This document shows, one piece after another, positions 60,933-64,000 of a stretch of 64,000 nucleotides of DNA. A program made the translations under genes and the position numbers. Every line of letters starts with the position of its first letter. Positions within the stretch are counted from its first letter, which is position 1. The stretch is from Haemophilus haemolyticus (GTDB taxonomy: Bacteria > Pseudomonadota > Gammaproteobacteria > Enterobacterales > Pasteurellaceae): the NCBI RefSeq assembly GCF_003493605.1, contig NZ_QQKA01000001.1:124001-188000 (forward strand). Reading direction: 5' to 3'. The notes beneath the pieces are model-generated. The model did not search any database, was not told where the DNA came from, and saw nothing but the letters and a program-made list of their open reading frames with translations.

Positions 60933-61715
60933 TTACTGATTTTTAGCATGAGAATAACGTGCGATAAAAAACAATGGATGGTAAGTTAACCCCACTTTAC
61001 CCGATGGCAAACTAAAAGCCTGCAAGTAATCATCAATAAATTTGTTGAGATTTTTTCTTGTCCAATTTTTTCGGTTCGTGGCTGTTACACCGGTATATTT
61101 CAGATGTTTGAGTACATCCAATGGCGTATCAAACTCTAGTATTACAGTAAAATCGTCACACCATAAAAGCTCAAAACCATTGGCTAACCAATTTTGCCAT
61201 TGAGATAAATTCGGATAACTTAACCCCACATTCGCCATTTGACGAATCTCTTTTAAATTATCTTCACCAAAGCTAGTAATCGCCAATAAACCATTAGGTT
61301 TCAATCCTGTTTTACAATGGGAAATAAAATTGTCAGGATAATGAAACCACTGCACGGCTGATGCACTAGCAATCAAGTCAAATCGTCGTTGAAAAGAAAA
61401 GTTTTCCGCATCGCCACAAGAAAAATCAAAGGGTTGAATCAGCTTTTCAGCGAGTAGAGAGCGCACATCGCACAAATCATTAAATAACCAATAATTGGCT
61501 GAAATCTGTTTCTGCAACAACGTACTCAACATACCAGAACCGCAACCAAGCTCCAAAACACTATCTAGTGACCCATTTGGTAAATAGTCTTGCAAATGCA
61601 TCATTAACTTAATATTCATTTTTTGTTGAATTAACGCATGTTCATCATAGCTATTTAAGGCTTTTTGGAAGGCGTGTTGAATACGCGATTTATCTACGGA
61701 AGTTAATGATTCCAT
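60933..61715 (-). CDS. bioC: Malonyl-ACP O-methyltransferase BioC
   Basis: BioC (260 aa) methylates the free carboxyl of malonyl-ACP to start pimelate synthesis through the fatty acid cycle. The SAM-binding motif is VLELGCGSGML (53-63), followed by DLIASASAVQWFHYPD and LAITSFGEDNLKEIR, as in the family. Its start overlaps bioG by 13 bases. It needs the esterase BioG or BioH to release pimeloyl-ACP. Confidence 0.95.
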   Translation of the reverse strand: MESLTSVDKSRIQHAFQKALNSYDEHALIQQKMNIKLMMHLQDYLPNGSLDSVLELGCGSGMLSTLLQKQISANYWLFNDLCDVRSLLAEKLIQPFDFSCGDAENFSFQRRFDLIASASAVQWFHYPDNFISHCKTGLKPNGLLAITSFGEDNLKEIRQMANVGLSYPNLSQWQNWLANGFELLWCDDFTVILEFDTPLDVLKHLKYTGVTATNRKNWTRKNLNKFIDDYLQAFSLPSGKVGLTYHPLFFIARYSHAKNQ

Positions 61716-62350
61716 AATGCCGACCAGTGGGTAAATCTTGAAAACACATAATGCTCACCCTCTATTTCCTGAACGGCACAACGGGATGCCCAATATTTGT
61801 GCTGATTAGCTGGCGTAAAAATTTTATCGCGAGAACTAACCCATGCATTTGCCCAGTGAATAAGATCGGTGCGTTTATCCTGCTGAATCATCGCAAAAAG
61901 TGCGGTGAGTTCTTGATGAATTTCGTTAAATGGTCGTGCAGAAAATTGCTGATAACGTTCAAAAGATACTTTGTCACCACAAATTCTACGTTCAAACTTT
62001 GAACGAGTATTTTCTGTGAGATTATCTAACGTACCTTTAAAAATAGCATAGGGAATACCGAAGCTATCATCACAAGGTAAACCTGTGCCATTCACTGCTG
62101 TTGCTGATTGTAAGGTGATTCCTTGTAATACTCGCTCTGCCACCCAAACACCCATTGACCATGCGACTACACGAATTTGCTGATAGGCGGAAAAATGAAA
62201 ATCCAAATTTAAATCTTGATAATCATAGCAAATCAATAAATCGTGATTTTCCGGCAAAATCAAATGATTTACAGCATCGGGCGGCGTTCCCCAACCTGCA
62301 AAATACAGGATTAAATGTCCGCCTTGATGATTGTAAAATTTTGTTTTCAT
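61703..62350 (-). CDS. bioG: Pimeloyl-ACP methyl ester esterase BioG
   Basis: BioG (215 aa) is the alpha/beta-hydrolase that removes the methyl group from pimeloyl-ACP, replacing the BioH of E. coli. The nucleophile is Ser65 in VVAWSMGVWVAE, the catalytic aspartate is probably in the DKIFTPANQ stretch and the histidine in EGEHYVFSRF. It overlaps bioC by 13 bases and follows bioF by nine. Its composition returns to host values after the G+C-rich bioF. Confidence 0.93.
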   Translation of the reverse strand: MKTKFYNHQGGHLILYFAGWGTPPDAVNHLILPENHDLLICYDYQDLNLDFHFSAYQQIRVVAWSMGVWVAERVLQGITLQSATAVNGTGLPCDDSFGIPYAIFKGTLDNLTENTRSKFERRICGDKVSFERYQQFSARPFNEIHQELTALFAMIQQDKRTDLIHWANAWVSSRDKIFTPANQHKYWASRCAVQEIEGEHYVFSRFTHWSALWNH

Positions 62351-62359
62351 ATCATATCC

Positions 62360-63502
62360 TTACAGGCACGCCGCAAACTGCCGCACTTCATCCGTTGTCA
62401 TATCTGCCGTTAAAGACAGGCGGATTCTGGATGTGTTTTTGGGTACTGTCGGCGGTCTGATGGGCAGGCAATAATAACCCTGCCTTTGCAGATATTCCGC
62501 TTTGGCAAGGGCGGCTTCATTCCCGCCTAAAATATAGGGGACGATACAGGTTTGGCTCGGCATTATTTGCGTCCGATGCGCCACTTCCCGCCGTAAAAAT
62601 GCACTTAACTGCTCAAGATGGCTTCTTTCTTTTGAGAATTGCGGCAATCGTTCAAAAATAAAATAAGTCCAAGCCACATTAAACGGCGGCAATGCGGTTG
62701 AAAAAATCAATGGGCGCATTTGATTAATCAAACATTCTTTCAATACTTGGTTGCAGACGGCATACGCCCCCACCGAGGCTAAGGCTTTACCGAAAGTGCC
62801 GACCAATAAATCAATCTCGGCAATCAAATTATCCCGTTCGGCAATCCCCAATCCGTTTTGCCCATAAACACCGATTGCGTGGGCTTCATCCACATAAAGA
62901 TAAGTATTGGGAAACTGTTTTTTTAATTGGACAAGCTGTTTCAAATCCGCCACATCGCCGTCCATACTGAAAACAGATTCGGTAACGATAAAAGTGCGGT
63001 CAAATTTTCCGACGTTTTTTTCAAGCAGATTTTTCAAATGTTCATAATCATTATGACGATAACGGAAAAACGCACACCGGCTCAAACGGATGCCGTCAAT
63101 CATACTGGCGTGGACAAATTTATCTGCCAAAATCAAACTTTTCGTCGTCGTCAAAGCAGGCAAAATACCGAGATTGGCGTGATAGCCGCTGTTGAACAAT
63201 AACGCGCTTTCCCGTTGGAAACGTTGTGCGACAAGCTCTTCCAAATCGGTATAAATAGGAAAGTTGCCCGTTAATAAACGCGATGAAGAACTGGTAAAAG
63301 AGGGAAAATTACCGCCGTATTGCTGCAAAAAAGACCGGCGCAAGTTTTCATCTGATGCCAAACCCAAATAATCATTAGACGACATATTCAGCATTTTGCG
63401 GTTTTCCCGCGTAATATACCGCCCTTGATGAATCAAATCCGGAATCGAACGATATTGATTTTGCGCGCCGAGTTGTTCAAGCTGTTGTTTAAAGACGTTC
63501 AT
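62360..63502 (-). CDS. bioF: 8-amino-7-oxononanoate synthase BioF
   Basis: BioF (380 aa) condenses pimeloyl-ACP with alanine. The PLP lysine is Lys239 ([10 protein letters not shown]); [12 protein letters not shown] and SSNDYLGLA are typical. Counts of eight 60-base lines across the gene range 42-53% G+C and average about 49%, whereas lines in bioG and bioA give 33-43%. The jump begins and ends close to the gene's limits, so the reading frame was probably acquired or replaced from a more G+C-rich relative. One uptake core near 62992 is inside it. It overlaps bioA by 14 bases, so the operon is intact. Confidence 0.96.
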   Translation of the reverse strand: MNVFKQQLEQLGAQNQYRSIPDLIHQGRYITRENRKMLNMSSNDYLGLASDENLRRSFLQQYGGNFPSFTSSSSRLLTGNFPIYTDLEELVAQRFQRESALLFNSGYHANLGILPALTTTKSLILADKFVHASMIDGIRLSRCAFFRYRHNDYEHLKNLLEKNVGKFDRTFIVTESVFSMDGDVADLKQLVQLKKQFPNTYLYVDEAHAIGVYGQNGLGIAERDNLIAEIDLLVGTFGKALASVGAYAVCNQVLKECLINQMRPLIFSTALPPFNVAWTYFIFERLPQFSKERSHLEQLSAFLRREVAHRTQIMPSQTCIVPYILGGNEAALAKAEYLQRQGYYCLPIRPPTVPKNTSRIRLSLTADMTTDEVRQFAACL

Positions 63503-64000
63503 TATGATGTAAATATTCCTGAGTTAAAGCCAGAATCATGCCTTTTGTTAATTTCTGAAGTTCATCATCTTTAATCACAAACGGCGGCATAACATAAACC
63601 AATTTTCCGAAAGGTCTAATCCAAACACCTTGTTCCACAAAACGCGGAACTAAAGTTTTCATATTTACCACACTTTTCATTTCGACCACCCCAATCGCCC
63701 CTAATACGCGAACTTCTTTGACATAATCTTTTTCAGATAAAGGCGAAAGCTGTTGTTTTAAGGAATGCTCAATTCGCTGAATATTTTGTTGCCAAGTACT
63801 TTCCAACAATAAACGGATAGATTCCGCCGCAATTGCACAAGCCAACGGATTTGCCATAAAAGTGGGGCCGTGCATAAAGCATTTAGCCTCACCACTACAA
63901 ATAATTTGTGCAATTTCAGTGCTTGTAATGGTTGCCGATAAAGTTAAATAACCACCTGTTAAGGCTTTACCGATACACATAATATCTGGCGAAATGCCTG
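63489..64000 (-). CDS. bioA: Adenosylmethionine-8-amino-7-oxononanoate aminotransferase BioA, C-terminal part
   Basis: The last 170 residues of BioA, which makes DAPA using SAM as amino donor; the rest lies past the right edge. The visible part starts with the PLP site [12 protein letters not shown] (the lysine) and continues with [15 protein letters not shown]. It ends overlapping bioF by 14 bases. It is likely the first gene of the bio cluster. Confidence 0.95.
   Translation of the reverse strand, partial: GISPDIMCIGKALTGGYLTLSATITSTEIAQIICSGEAKCFMHGPTFMANPLACAIAAESIRLLLESTWQQNIQRIEHSLKQQLSPLSEKDYVKEVRVLGAIGVVEMKSVVNMKTLVPRFVEQGVWIRPFGKLVYVMPPFVIKDDELQKLTKGMILALTQEYLHHNERL

Noticed and set aside
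62360-63502. Neisseria uptake word as proof of donor for bioF
   Set aside because: No exact GCCGTCTGAA or complement was found in the gene; only composition supports a foreign origin.

Overview
The window is chromosomal DNA of Haemophilus influenzae or a very close relative. Three things show this. The base composition is AT-rich. By eye there are at least 50 copies of the 9-base Pasteurellaceae DNA-uptake core (AAGTGCGGT or its complement), about one per 1.2 kb. Nearly every protein matches a known H. influenzae family, often with identical residue numbering of catalytic sites. It is almost entirely core genome, tightly packed, with one tRNA gene, no insertion sequence, no CRISPR array and no prophage.

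Layout. 1-5.6 kb: the translation/transcription operon metY-rimP-nusA-infB-rbfA-truB (truB cut by the window edge). 5.7-9.9 kb: a tiny lipoprotein gene overlapping a kinase-like gene, fabA, a Lon-family protease and matP. 9.9-13 kb: cspD, yoaH, truC, yqcC, thiI. 13-16.2 kb: the isoprenoid cluster xseB-ispA-dxs. 16.2-19.5 kb: rplM-rpsI and sspA-sspB, divergent from metF. 19.6-21.3 kb: a BioD2-like gene, ycgL and a repeat-rich lipoprotein. 21.5-29.6 kb: sixA, glmM, folP, ftsH, rlmE, yhbY, greA, dacB. 29.7-33.8 kb: a Fur-box-preceded TonB receptor followed by an SbmA/YddA-like ABC transporter. 34-42.1 kb: rpsO, modD, hldE, lpxL, parE, parC. 42.1-47.6 kb: gltS, then hypA and a selenocysteine formate dehydrogenase (fdhF), then a RimK-like ligase and grxA. 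47.6-58 kb: fabB, mnmC, sppA, a nitroreductase, a TorD-like chaperone, a quinone reductase, sstT, a UmuD-like protein and aroG. 58.2-64 kb: lolE-lolD and the biotin cluster bioA-F-G-C-D (bioA cut by the window edge).

How genes work together. Several steps of one pathway occur together: pimelate-to-biotin (bioA, F, G, C, D plus a second BioD-like protein), ribosome and translation-initiation factors, Lol lipoprotein sorting, topoisomerase IV (parE/parC), and lipid A/LPS core (lpxL, hldE). hypA and fdhF are two separated parts of a formate-hydrogenlyase/hydrogenase system whose other genes are not in the window; they sit between gltS and the RimK-like gene and look like the main accessory insertion.

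Regulatory sites readable from sequence include a TrpR operator on the aroG promoter, a Fur box on the TonB-receptor promoter, a LexA-like site inside the promoter of the UmuD-like gene, a bacterial SECIS hairpin in fdhF, and structured leaders upstream of rplM and rpsO. The most anomalous stretch by composition is bioF, which is near 50% G+C between neighbours of 33-43%. I saw no wholly undescribed system; the leads most worth following are the hypA/fdhF insertion, the catalytically degenerate UmuD-like protein under an SOS-like promoter, the foreign-looking bioF, and the small lipoprotein/kinase pair.
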